Assembly: GCF_023223525.1 (NCBI RefSeq)
Contig: NZ_JALPRX010000118.1
Location: 1 to 44,656, forward strand
Reading direction: 5' to 3'
From: Roseomonas acroporae
Lineage (GTDB): Bacteria > Pseudomonadota > Alphaproteobacteria > Acetobacterales > Acetobacteraceae
DNA: 44,656 nt
In this document: positions 1 through 7,395 of the stretch, in pieces
Position numbering within the stretch: the first letter of the stretch is position 1
Layout: each line of letters starts with the position of its first letter
The notes under the pieces: model-generated
Told to the model about the DNA's origin: nothing
Database searches by the model: none
What the model saw: only the letters and a program-made list of their open reading frames with translations
Made by a program: the position numbers and the translations under genes

Positions 1-1
1 G

Positions 2-181
2 TGTGTCCCCTCTCGCTTGGCGAGGTGGCGCCTGCCCGGGGTGCCGCCCCAGCCCCTGTCGGCGGCGGAGATCAGCAGGCGTGACGCCTATGAGGAGCGG
101 GCAGCGATCCTAGAGTTCGATGCCGGCCTGACACGCGAGGAGGCGGAGCGGCTGGCGCGGATCGAGGTGGAAGGTCTGTGA
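2..181 (+). CDS. C-terminal fragment of a probable mobile-element protein (partial)
   Basis: The frame is open from the window edge to a TGA at 179-181 and gives 59 residues. The last part reads RRDAYEERAAILEFDAGL followed by TREEAERLARIEVEGL. Tails of this kind (YEERAAI.EFD.GL.R.EAE.LA) are common at the end of primase- or replication-type proteins of proteobacterial integrative elements; this is recalled family knowledge, not a search result. The gene's start lies outside the window. It ends 120 bp before the left direct repeat of the tRNA-Glu element, so it is outside that element and may belong to a second element stacked at the same site. Confidence 0.5.
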   Translation, partial: CVPSRLARWRLPGVPPQPLSAAEISRRDAYEERAAILEFDAGLTREEAERLARIEVEGL

Positions 182-301
182 CCGGAGGAGCAGCGGCGCG
201 CGCATGCCGCAGCGCCAGTTTGCCCAAACCATGTCGCACTGTGGGGGTGATTGTGGGGTGAAGCGGCCAACTGCCAGCTAACACACTGATATCGCTAAGC
301 C

Positions 302-320
302 CGTGGCGTCCCCTAGGGGA
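302..320. repeat. Left attachment-site repeat (att)
   Basis: This is a 19-bp exact copy of the tRNA-Glu 3' end (the other copy is 6758-6776); identity stops on both sides (C versus A before, C versus T after). It contains the 12-bp palindrome TCCCCTAGGGGA formed from the acceptor and T-stem bases. It is the expected distal att site after integrase-mediated recombination into the tRNA gene. Confidence 0.85.
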
Positions 321-776
321 CAGGCGGACGCAGCAAGAATCAAGAGCAAGATCAATGGGTTAGGCGTTCGGCTTGGCCGCTATTGGATCACCCTCTTGGT
401 TCACCGGCAAGCCCTCTGCCAGGAAGCACGCTTGGTCTGGGCACGCTCTCTTCCGCCAGCGGCACCATCCCCACCACGGGCCAGCCACCTCCCTGGCGCA
501 AGTACCGTTACCTCGGCAGGAAAGGGGTGGGGGCCTTCAGGGGCCTGGGGGGTCGGAACGACAACGAACAACGACCCCAATAACCGACTTTGCGAAGTCG
601 ATCCTGGAAACAAGCCCCGTGGGGGTCGGTCGCCAGATGGGACCCGGACGGCGCCGCCGGCCGCCACCGCAGGGCGGGCAGGACCAAGGCGTTCTGTATC
701 GTGTGGCCTCAACGAGGGTTGACGATAAACGAAACAGACCGGATGATGCAGCGGCTACGCATCAGGAACCGCTGCC
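321..776. other. Non-coding left end of the element
   Basis: Some 450 bp lie between the left att repeat and the serine recombinase. Overlapping open frames exist on both strands, but their translations are low-complexity and rich in Pro, Arg and Gly, as expected of chance frames in GC-rich DNA. No start with a good ribosome binding site was found. I see no convincing gene here. Confidence 0.5.
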
Positions 777-1502
777 GTGTCCGTCCAAGCTCGCGACTTC
801 GTCCCCTACCTTCGCGTTTCGACGGACCGCCAGGGCCGGTCGGGGCTCGGCCTTGAGGCGCAGGAAGCCGCCATCGCCGGGTTCATCGCCCAGACCCCCG
901 GCGCGCGGCTGCTGGTGCCGCCCTTCGTGGAAGTCGAGAGCGGCCGGAAGGCGGACCGGCCGAAGCTGGCCGAGGCCCTGGAGAAGTGCCGCAGGACCGG
1001 CGCCACGCTGCTGGTCGCCAAGCTGGACCGGCTGGCCCGCAACGCGCGGTTCCTGCTGACCGTCGTGGAGGGCACCGGAGAGGGCGGCGTGGCGTTCCTC
1101 GACCTGCCGACCATCCCGGCGGGGCCGGTGGGGAAGTTCCTCCTGACCCAGATGGCCGCCGTCTCGGAGCTGGAAGCCGGTCTGATCGGCCAGCGGACGA
1201 GGGCGGCACTGGCAGCGGCCAAGGCCCGGGGCAAGACGCTGGGCGGTGTGCGGCCGGGCCAGCGGCTGCCGGACCAGGAAGCGGCGGAAGCCGGCCGCAG
1301 GTCCAGCTTGGAGACGCGGCAGCGAGAAGCCGACCGGGCCGCGCATCGGGCCGCCCGCCGGATGACCGAGCTGCGGGACCGGGGGATGGGCTTGCAGGGG
1401 ATCGCCCGTATGCTGAACGAAGCCGGCGAGCGGACGGTGCGTGGCGGGGTCTGGACGGCAACGGCCGTGAAGCGGGTCCTGGAGCGGGTGGGGGCAGTCT
1501 GA
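777..1502 (+). CDS. Serine recombinase (resolvase/invertase family)
   Basis: The 241-residue protein starts at GTG 777 behind AGGAACC. The N-terminal resolvase domain (about 8-150) begins YLRVSTDRQ, with nucleophile Ser15. It also has ESGRKADRPKL and LLVAKLDRLARN, the Arg-rich active-site strand of serine recombinases, and continues to the long E-helix (SELEAGLIGQRTRAAL). The C-terminus (about 175-240), GLQGIARMLNEAGERTVRGG then WTATAVKRVLERV, is the recombinase helix-turn-helix. Its length fits small resolvase/invertase proteins, not large serine integrases, which carry an additional zinc and coiled-coil region. It lies near the left att repeat, at the opposite end from the tyrosine integrase, so a role in resolution, inversion or excision help is plausible but unproven. 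Confidence 0.85.
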   Translation: MSVQARDFVPYLRVSTDRQGRSGLGLEAQEAAIAGFIAQTPGARLLVPPFVEVESGRKADRPKLAEALEKCRRTGATLLVAKLDRLARNARFLLTVVEGTGEGGVAFLDLPTIPAGPVGKFLLTQMAAVSELEAGLIGQRTRAALAAAKARGKTLGGVRPGQRLPDQEAAEAGRRSSLETRQREADRAAHRAARRMTELRDRGMGLQGIARMLNEAGERTVRGGVWTATAVKRVLERVGAV

Positions 1503-1706
1503 TCCCCGCCGGACCTCGATAGTCGTTGGTATTCAATCTGGAGCGGAACGGTCTTGAAGAAGGAAAACGGTTTCCGGCTTCACAACCGCTTGTCCCACGA
1601 ATCCGTTCCGAATTAGACTCGTCTCGGGCTTTCGCACGGCCCTCAACCGAGAGGATCGAGATGCAACACCGTCCCGGCACATGCCGGCGAGACGAAGGAA
1701 GTAGCT

Positions 1707-2024
1707 GTGTCTGACAACGTGATTACCTTCCCGCCCCGCCGCCCGAGCACCGCGCCGGAGGATCTTCAGGCTGGCTTTGAGTTCGCCGCCCAGCATGGCT
1801 GCGAGGTGGGCGAAGAGCGGACCGAAGACGGGGACGCTTGGCTGTTCGTCCAGCGGCATCCGAACATCGGATGCAGCATCATCACACGGCGCGAAGGTGG
1901 CCGGCTCCACGTCGAAGACCCCTGGAACGAGGAAGGCGGCTACTTCGACAGCATCGGGGAGGCGCTGACGGCGGCCCTGAGCGCGGCCGAGGGGCGCGGC
2001 CTGCGGGGGCCGGAAGCGGCGTAG
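1707..2024 (+). CDS. Hypothetical acidic protein, 105 aa
   Basis: The start is GTG 1707 (MSDNVITFPPRRPSTAPEDL), with GAAGGAAG upstream at good spacing. The product is soluble and acidic, with no signal peptide or membrane segment. The pattern (HGCEVGEER.EDGDAWLFVQRHP followed by GGRLHVEDPW and a final helix) suggests a small alpha/beta domain. I do not recognise the family. It follows the serine recombinase by about 200 bp and precedes the ATPase by 400 bp, so it is probably a separate small transcription unit of the element. Confidence 0.6.
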   Translation: MSDNVITFPPRRPSTAPEDLQAGFEFAAQHGCEVGEERTEDGDAWLFVQRHPNIGCSIITRREGGRLHVEDPWNEEGGYFDSIGEALTAALSAAEGRGLRGPEAA

Positions 2025-2431
2025 CACGGGCGCTCGGCGCGGTAGGGACTGCCGGCCAGCCCGACGCAGAGACGCCGCCGGGCCATCACGGGGAGACCTC
2101 CGGAGGCCGCTGCCGAGAGAGCCGCCATCGCTGCGCCGGGCGCACCTCCGCTGTCGCTCCAGCGCGACCCCCGCCGATCTTCACAAGGCGCTGTCGGTGG
2201 CGCAGCGCAGACCGGAACTCCGCCTGTAGGATAGCGTCGGCGCGTCTGAAACAAATCGTGACGGCACACTAGTGTGCCAATAGGCGGGGGACAGATCGAA
2301 ACTTCGCAGAATATATCATGGCCGTTTCACATGCTCTTTTTGCCGGCGTGAGTATGTGGTCATGGAGTTCCTTGTTGCGCCTCAGACTCTAGCCCTCTCT
2401 ATAGGCGGCTCCCCTCAACAAGGAGCCGCAC
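2025..2431. other. Gene-free stretch with an operator-like palindrome
   Basis: About 400 bp upstream of the ATPase gene hold no convincing coding sequence. The first half is ordinary GC-rich DNA. The second half (about 2240-2410) is more AT-rich, including AATATATCATGG near 2311. It contains the perfect palindrome listed at 2263-2278, so it is the probable promoter and control region for the element's replication-type gene. Confidence 0.5.
2263..2278. promoter_or_regulatory. 16-bp perfect palindrome upstream of the ATPase gene
   Basis: GGCACACTAGTGTGCC reads identically on both strands. It lies 153 bp upstream of the ATPase start at 2432, at the edge of the AT-rich promoter region. Perfect dyads of this length in such a place are typical repressor operators or iteron-type replication sites. 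Which protein binds is unknown. Confidence 0.45.
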
Positions 2432-3562
2432 ATGGAAGTGCCACCAGCCACCGCCGACCTGACCTCGGGTCGGCTCGTCAAGTTCCCCGCCGCCGATGCC
2501 GGTGGGGCGATCATCCTGCCGCGTGCAGGGGTCACCACGTCGCGCCGTCAGGGGGGCTTGAAGACCCGCACCCTCCGGGAGTTGCTGGCGCATCCCTTCC
2601 CCACTCGTCAGCCGCTGCTGTTCCCCGTCCTTCGTCAGGGCGAGAGCATGATGCTCTGGGCACAGACCGGAGCAGGCAAGACATGGGTCTCGCTCTCCAT
2701 GGCGCTCGCCATCGCCGGGGGCGGCTCCTTCCTCGGATGGACCGCCGAGACGCCACGCCGCGTCATGCTGCTGGACGGCGAGATGGCGATGGAAGACCTC
2801 CAGGACCGGCTGCGTGACCTCTGCGCGGCCATCGACGGGTTCGACCCGGAGGCCGCCGCCGACAACCTGTTGATCGTCGCCCGGCAGGACCAGGGCGCTG
2901 ACACGGTCTTCCCCGACCTCGCGAACCCGGACGGGCAGGCGAGGATCTTGGAGATGGTCCGGCAGCACGGCGCCGAGCTTCTCGTCGCGGACAACTTCAG
3001 CACGCTGGCCGAGGTGGAAGACGAGAATGCGGCCGGCGCGATGAACCCCGTGCTGGCGTTCCTGCTGCGGCTCAAGCAGGCCCGCGTGGCGTGCATCCTG
3101 GTGCATCACTCGGGGAAGACCGGCCAGAGCTACCGAGGGTCCAGCAAGCTGGCCGCGACCTTCGAGGTGATCTTGGGGCTGACCCGCGACGAAGCGGCCG
3201 GCGGTGTCCAGGGAGCGGCCTTCACGACGTTCTGGGAGAAGTTCCGGGGCGAGCCCCACGACACACTCGTGCCGAGGGACGTCCGGCTTGGCCGTAGTGA
3301 GGCCGGCGCCCTCGCCTGGGACGCACAGCCCGCCGAGAGGGACAACATCCGCCTGTTCCTCGAAGCGGCAGCCACTGGGAACTTCCCGCATCAGACGGCA
3401 GCCGGTGCCTCCCTCGGTTGGGACAAGACGAAGACCTCGAAGACGGTCACGAAGGCCATTGCGGCGGGACGGACCACGCGGCGGCAACTGGACGAGATCT
3501 TCGAGGCTGCCAGGGAGGGATGCGCGGTGGAGGTCGCAGAGAGCGGCGAACCGCCGTTCTAG
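2432..3562 (+). CDS. RepA-like AAA ATPase (AAA_25 type)
   Basis: The 376-residue protein starts at ATG 2432 behind AAGGAG. It has a RecA/RepA-type ATPase fold: Walker A AQTGAGKT (77-84), the acidic strand VMLLDGEM (111-118) with the catalytic Glu region, Walker B LLVADN (183-188), and a conserved His strand CILVHHSGKTGQSYRGSSKL (221-240). This motif set is that of RepA-like hexameric helicase/ATPases encoded on plasmids, prophages and islands. The C-terminal 90 residues are probably a winged-helix-like tail. In a 6.5-kb element it is the best candidate for replication initiation or maintenance. It could equally be a DNA-segregation or defence ATPase; ATP binding is secure, the specific role is not. 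Confidence 0.8.
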   Translation: MEVPPATADLTSGRLVKFPAADAGGAIILPRAGVTTSRRQGGLKTRTLRELLAHPFPTRQPLLFPVLRQGESMMLWAQTGAGKTWVSLSMALAIAGGGSFLGWTAETPRRVMLLDGEMAMEDLQDRLRDLCAAIDGFDPEAAADNLLIVARQDQGADTVFPDLANPDGQARILEMVRQHGAELLVADNFSTLAEVEDENAAGAMNPVLAFLLRLKQARVACILVHHSGKTGQSYRGSSKLAATFEVILGLTRDEAAGGVQGAAFTTFWEKFRGEPHDTLVPRDVRLGRSEAGALAWDAQPAERDNIRLFLEAAATGNFPHQTAAGASLGWDKTKTSKTVTKAIAAGRTTRRQLDEIFEAAREGCAVEVAESGEPPF

Positions 3563-3733
3563 AGGCAGTGGCCGCGCGATGGCACGCCGGGGGACTTCAT
3601 GTCCCCGGCAGGAACCCAACGAGTAGGAGTTGCGAGTTGCACGGTCTCCAAGGGCAGCAACCTGCAACCACCCCGCCAACACCGTGACCGCGACCCTGCG
3701 GTTACTTCCATGAGCATCATTGAAAGAATCACC

Positions 3734-4024
3734 ATGAGCACGATCAAGACCCTGACCGCCAAAGACATCACGCTTGAGGCCGGCGCCGAGATCACCATCC
3801 GTCTCGCCGATTGCGATGCGCGGGACCTGATGGACGTGTCGGACATGCTGACCCAGGCCAGCGGCGACAACTTCGACGCCTTCCCGAATGAGCAACTGCT
3901 GCGCGCGGCAATCGCCATCGCGGCGCGGCACGCCCGAGCGCAGCTCAAGGACATGTCCAATCTGTGGGGGCGGCTGTCGGGCGAAGACGACAACGAGCCG
4001 GCGGAAGACGGCGCCTTCGCCTGA
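3734..4024 (+). CDS. Hypothetical small protein, 96 aa
   Basis: Begins MSTIKTLTAKDITLEAGAEI at ATG 3734, preceded by GAAAGA; an in-frame ATG at 3710 is an alternative. The product is mostly helical and acidic, ending DDNEPAEDGAF, and has no membrane segment. I do not recognise it. It is followed after 63 bp by another small gene in the same direction, suggesting co-transcription. Codon use in this frame is G/C-ending, which supports a real gene. Confidence 0.6.
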   Translation: MSTIKTLTAKDITLEAGAEITIRLADCDARDLMDVSDMLTQASGDNFDAFPNEQLLRAAIAIAARHARAQLKDMSNLWGRLSGEDDNEPAEDGAFA

Positions 4025-4087
4025 CAGGTGCGCCGGCTTCTCCTTCGCTTCGGGGAGGCCGGCGCCCCAACATCCCGCGACATAGAG

Positions 4088-4600
4088 ATGATGAACATGA
4101 GCAGCACGACGAACGAGCACAGCACCCGAACCCGGACATGGCGGCCGGGGTTCGTGAGGGGAAAGCCTTGGGACCCGGCCAACATCGGCGTCGTGAGGGG
4201 CTACCCGAAGACCGAGGAGGAGTGGCAGGCGCGCCGAGAGCGCCAGATACTGAAGGCGAAGGCGCTACACGAGCGCGGGGTCTTCCACCGCCGGGGCGTA
4301 CCGGACGGCTGGTCCGGTCGGAAGGATGATCTGGATGCGATGCGCGCCACCGCCGCCGAGAAGGCGCGTCAGGCGGTGCAGGCCATGATCCGGCGCAACT
4401 CCCTGCCCAGCGACGACGAGCGCGCGCACATGGCGCTGGAATCGCTGATGGCCATCATGCTCTGCGAGGCCGAGCACATCTCTGACAGAGTGTCGGCGGC
4501 GCGGGCCGTGCTGAAGTTCACGAAGGGACAGGCTCCCCGGCGCAAGGAGGACACCTTGCCCGCAGCCGAGGAGCTGGTCGCGGAGATGCTGAAGGAGTGA
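4088..4600 (+). CDS. Hypothetical basic protein, 170 aa (terminase-small-subunit-like layout)
   Basis: The first plausible ATG is 4088 (MMNMSSTTNEHS); the frame stays open upstream to a GTG at 4028. The N-terminal half is basic, with RPGFVRGKPWDPANIGVVRG and RRERQILKAKALHERGVF. The C-terminal half is helical: SDDERAHMALESLMAIMLCE, DRVSAARAVLKFTKGQAP, then a Glu-rich tail ending AEELVAEMLKE. A basic, putatively DNA-binding N-terminus with a helical C-terminus recalls small terminase subunits, which phage satellites often carry, but no diagnostic motif settles it. It sits between the 96-aa gene and the lipoprotein gene. Confidence 0.55.
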   Translation: MMNMSSTTNEHSTRTRTWRPGFVRGKPWDPANIGVVRGYPKTEEEWQARRERQILKAKALHERGVFHRRGVPDGWSGRKDDLDAMRATAAEKARQAVQAMIRRNSLPSDDERAHMALESLMAIMLCEAEHISDRVSAARAVLKFTKGQAPRRKEDTLPAAEELVAEMLKE

Positions 4601-4679
4601 TCGGTGCGGGCCGGCGTGCTGAATGTCGGCCCGCTCCTACGGGTGAAGGTAGCGTCACCCCCATGACAACGGCCCCGGA

Positions 4680-5117
4680 ATGACGCACTATGCGCGCATG
4701 ATCCGGACCGCTATTCCCGCCCTGGTTGCTGCCCTGCTGACCCTGGGCGGCTGCGCCCTGACCGATGCCGACATCGCGGTCGCGAGCAACGGCAAGCTCT
4801 GCCACCGCTACTTCACGCCCATCGAACTCGACTACCGCAGCCCGAAGATACAGGCCGAGTTGGCCCGGCGTGCCGAACGCCTGGGGCACTCGCCATGCGA
4901 CGACGCCCCGTATAACCCGCTAACCGGTCAGTCCGGCCCGGCGGCGGTTGGGGTGAACCCCTTCGCGCCTCTCGCTGCGGCGGCGGCTGCTTCGGCAGCG
5001 GCCAGCCAAGCGCAGCCGGCGCCCATTGTGGTGGTTCCGCGAGCCACGCCGGTACAAACGGACTGCAATGTCCGCCGCACCATCACGGGCGCCAACATGT
5101 CCTGTTCGAGCAACTAG
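4680..5117 (+). CDS. Predicted lipoprotein, 145 aa
   Basis: The N-terminus MIRTAIPALVAALLTLGGC (from an in-frame ATG at 4698) is a lipoprotein signal peptide with lipobox LGGC. The mature protein would start at Cys25 (Cys19 from the second start) and be anchored in a membrane facing the periplasm. It has a helical domain (YRSPKIQAELARRAERLGHS), a long Ala-rich linker and four further cysteines in the mature chain (CHR, PCDD, DCNV, MSCS) that could form disulfides. The family is not recognised. Its stop overlaps the stop of the convergent integrase gene: both use the palindrome CTAG at 5114-5117. Confidence 0.65.
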   Translation: MTHYARMIRTAIPALVAALLTLGGCALTDADIAVASNGKLCHRYFTPIELDYRSPKIQAELARRAERLGHSPCDDAPYNPLTGQSGPAAVGVNPFAPLAAAAAASAAASQAQPAPIVVVPRATPVQTDCNVRRTITGANMSCSSN

Positions 5118-6673
5118 GGGCCGGCGCCGCCCCTCGGCGGCAACGGCGAGACCACCTTCACCAGTTCCTTCGCCAGCTCATCCGGCCGCCCCCGCCAGCC
5201 GGCCCCATAGCCGCCCCCGGCGTTCATCGGGTTGGAGTGCCCCAGGATGGCGTCGGCGGCCTCGGCCGGCACGCCCGCGAACCGCAGCGTGTCCTTCATG
5301 CGGTGCCGCCAGGAGTGCCCGGCGACCTTGCCCTTCTGGTCTATGCCGACCTTGCCCTTGAGCCACCGCCTCAGCTTCTTCGTCGCCATCTCGCTCCGCT
5401 TGCCGAAGCGGCCAGGCGTCAGGTCGGGGAACAGCGGGCCACCCTTCGGCAGCCCTTCGACGTACCGCAAGAAGCCCTCTTCGGTCAGCGCCGGGTGCAG
5501 CGGCACGAGACGGACCGGCTGCCCATCCTTGAGCGTGCGCCCCTCCGTCCGGTCGTGGATGTCGAGGACCCACACGCCACGAACCTGCCGGATGTCGGCC
5601 CGCAGCGCCCCGGTGGCCTCTTCCAGACGGCATCCGGTGAATGCCAGGACCCAGGGCAGCCAGCGCAGGAAGCCGCGCTCGCTCCTGGCGGCGGTCAGGA
5701 TGCGGGCCGCCTCGTCATCGGTGAACGGCTCCCGCTCGCTCGTGTGCTTCTTGGCGCCGCGCGGCGACATGCCGGTGAACGGGTTGGCCCGACCCTCGGG
5801 CAGGTAGCCGTTGCTGGCGCCCCAGTTCCACAAGCTCCGCAGCATGGCGAAGTCAGCCGCGACGGTGGCCGGTTTCACCCCCTTGGCGAGCCGCGCGGCC
5901 TTCATGTCGCGGACCGCCGCCTTGTCCACCTTGTGCGCGTCGTCATGCCCGGCGGCGGCGCGGAGGTGCGCCAGGGCGGACTGCCGCTTGTCGAACGTCT
6001 TGGGCTGCTCCTGGCGCTCCTGCTGATGGGCTTCGAGAAGCGCCGTCATGGTCACGGCGGGCGACGCCGGGGCCTGCGGGGGTGGATAGCGCGCCTCCTC
6101 GGGGTCGGGACCGAAGTTCTGCTCTGCCCGCTGGAGCCGCCGTCGCGCCAGCCGGTAGCGCAGCGTCCAGAGGTGGCCGGCCATGCGCCGGATGGAGTCG
6201 GCGTCGCCGAGGATGCCTTCGGTCAGGAGATGCTGCCGGGCCTGCTCAAGCTGACGCTCGGAGGGGATGAACTCCCGCCCTGGCAGACTCTCGTCTTCGT
6301 CGCTTTCAATGACCCACGATAGTTCGCCGAGGACCAGATCAAGGTCGACGTCGGCCGCCTCCATGCTGCCGGGCGCCGCATCCACGTCGCGGGCAAGGCG
6401 CCGGTAGTAGTCGCCGGCCAAGGCCGCGAGCCGGTCGTCCGGCACCGAGACCACGGCACCACTCGCCTGCAACCGTGCCCGGTCCAGCTCGGCCTGGAGT
6501 TCCGCCATGGCCGCCGGATGGAGTCGCTTGGCCTCCTTCGGGTCCTTCGTGTTGAGGGACCGACGCAGCTCCACGCGGCCGACTACCGCCCGCAGCGCGA
6601 CGGGAACGGCGAGGCGGGCCATGTAGGTGCCGGACTTGGGGCGCTTGAAGGGACGGGGCATCGGCAGCGGCAC
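5114..6673 (-). CDS. Tyrosine recombinase (phage-type integrase)
   Basis: This 519-residue integrase catalyses insertion and excision of the element at tRNA-Glu. The N-terminus (1-50), RPKSGTYMARLAVPVALRAV and SLNTKDPKEAKR, is the short beta-sheet arm-binding domain (DUF6538 style). A SAM-like core-binding domain follows at about 205-300 (TALLEAHQQERQEQPKTF). The catalytic domain (about 315-510) has Arg349 (TGCRLEEATG), His453 and Arg456 (GHSWRHRMKD), His479 (LGHSN) and nucleophile Tyr489 (GGGYGAG), so the R-H-R-H-Y set is complete. It starts 84 bp from the right att repeat and is transcribed in the same direction as the tRNA, so it could use read-through from the tRNA promoter. Confidence 0.95.
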   Translation of the reverse strand: MPLPMPRPFKRPKSGTYMARLAVPVALRAVVGRVELRRSLNTKDPKEAKRLHPAAMAELQAELDRARLQASGAVVSVPDDRLAALAGDYYRRLARDVDAAPGSMEAADVDLDLVLGELSWVIESDEDESLPGREFIPSERQLEQARQHLLTEGILGDADSIRRMAGHLWTLRYRLARRRLQRAEQNFGPDPEEARYPPPQAPASPAVTMTALLEAHQQERQEQPKTFDKRQSALAHLRAAAGHDDAHKVDKAAVRDMKAARLAKGVKPATVAADFAMLRSLWNWGASNGYLPEGRANPFTGMSPRGAKKHTSEREPFTDDEAARILTAARSERGFLRWLPWVLAFTGCRLEEATGALRADIRQVRGVWVLDIHDRTEGRTLKDGQPVRLVPLHPALTEEGFLRYVEGLPKGGPLFPDLTPGRFGKRSEMATKKLRRWLKGKVGIDQKGKVAGHSWRHRMKDTLRFAGVPAEAADAILGHSNPMNAGGGYGAGWRGRPDELAKELVKVVSPLPPRGGAGP

Positions 6674-6757
6674 GTTGGATCACCCGATTGGATCACCGGG
6701 CGCCTGCAACCTACTGATTTGCCAGAATATCTCGCCGGGTCAACACCTTGCGGTGTA

Positions 6758-6776
6758 CGTGGCGTCCCCTAGGGGA
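6758..6776. repeat. Right attachment-site repeat (att), inside tRNA-Glu
   Basis: Exact 19-bp match to 302-320. It covers the last bases of the tRNA, its CCA and two bases beyond, so recombination here restores an intact tRNA gene. Confidence 0.85.
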
Positions 6777-6835
6777 TTCGAACCCCTGTTACCGCCGTGA
6801 GAGGGCGGTGTCCTAGGCCTCTAGACGAAGGGGAC
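6760..6835 (-). tRNA. tRNA-Glu (anticodon CTC)
   Basis: On the minus strand the 76-nt sequence folds as a full cloverleaf. The acceptor stem is GTCCCCT paired with AGGGGAC, discriminator G, and an encoded CCA. The anticodon arm is CCGCC-CTCTCAC-GGCGG with anticodon CTC (reads GAG), and the T arm is AGGGG-TTCGAAT-CCCCT. It is the integration target of the adjacent element; the gene stays functional because the element carries the 3' end copy. Confidence 0.97.
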
Positions 6836-6999
6836 CCAAGCGAGGGCCGCTGTCTACCCGGCACCGGCTGACCTGGCAACCCCCACTGCGCATTTTCTGT
6901 CACGCTCTCGCTTTGGCCTGCCATGCGGTTTCTGGCCCGATGACTCGCTTCCGGTTGGATTTCGTTCCGTTGTCAGTTCGGAAGCCGTCCGGAAAGGCA

Positions 7000-7250
7000 G
7001 CGAATCAGCCGGCGGAGGCCGCCGGGCGAGCAGGCGGAACAGCCGCGAGTAGGTGCCTTGGCTGGACAGCCCGCCCGGCAGCTCCAGGGACGCGCGGAAC
7101 AGGGCCTCGCGGCCGCCGCCGAAGACGACGCAACTCGCCGCCCCGCACACCAGACGGTCAGGGCAATCACCAGCATGTCCCGCAGTTATGCCGCCCTGTG
7201 TTGCCGCAGCGCGGGTCGGGCAACGCCTCGAACGCCAGCCACGGCGACAT
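7000..7250 (-). pseudogene. ISAs1-family transposase remnant (N-terminal part, frameshifted)
   Basis: Three pieces in three reading frames together match the start of ISAs1/H-repeat transposases: FEALPDPRCGNTGRHN, then LRDMLVIALTVWC, then VCGAASCVVF with REALFRASLELPGG and TYSRLFRLLARRP. The family consensus runs ...LxDPR...RH.L.DIL.IAL.AVLCGA...FL.LP.G.PSHDTFSRLFRLLDP. At least two frameshifts separate the pieces and nothing of the catalytic DDE domain follows, so it is dead. Limits are approximate. It lies just outside the tRNA-Glu element; the rest of 6836-7395 shows no gene. Confidence 0.7.
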
Positions 7251-7395
7251 CCCATTCCCGCCCCACCCAATCCACAGGAAGCAAACAGGAACCAAGCCGA
7301 CCCAAACAGCCCGGAACCGTCCCTCCAAATGCGATCGCCCCGCGTGCATGCCACAGTCCGTCGGCGAGGGAGTGCAGAAGGCCGCGCCAGCCGGA

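Larger units (their letters stand above)
302..6776. mobile_element. Small integrative element in the 3' end of tRNA-Glu
   Basis: A perfect 19-bp direct repeat, CGTGGCGTCCCCTAGGGGA, occurs at 302-320 and 6758-6776. The right copy is the 3' end of the tRNA-Glu gene including its CCA. One repeat plus the interior is 6,456 bp. A tyrosine integrase gene starts 84 bp from the right copy, the usual place for an integrase using a tRNA 3' end as attB. Cargo: serine recombinase, 105-aa protein, RepA-like ATPase, two small proteins, lipoprotein, integrase. No capsid, portal, relaxase or type IV secretion gene is present, so it would need a helper for transfer. The size and the integrase plus replication-ATPase content resemble phage satellites or small mobilisable islands, but no satellite hallmark was proven. 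Confidence 0.85.

Noticed and set aside
777-1502. Serine recombinase as the element's integrase of the large serine type
   Set aside because: At 241 residues it has only the catalytic domain and a short helix-turn-helix, without the zinc-ribbon and coiled-coil regions of large serine integrases. The tRNA-end att site fits the tyrosine integrase.
2399-4120. A 573-codon minus-strand frame opposite the RepA-like ATPase
   Set aside because: No motif and skewed composition; the plus-strand ATPase has Walker motifs and a good ribosome binding site.
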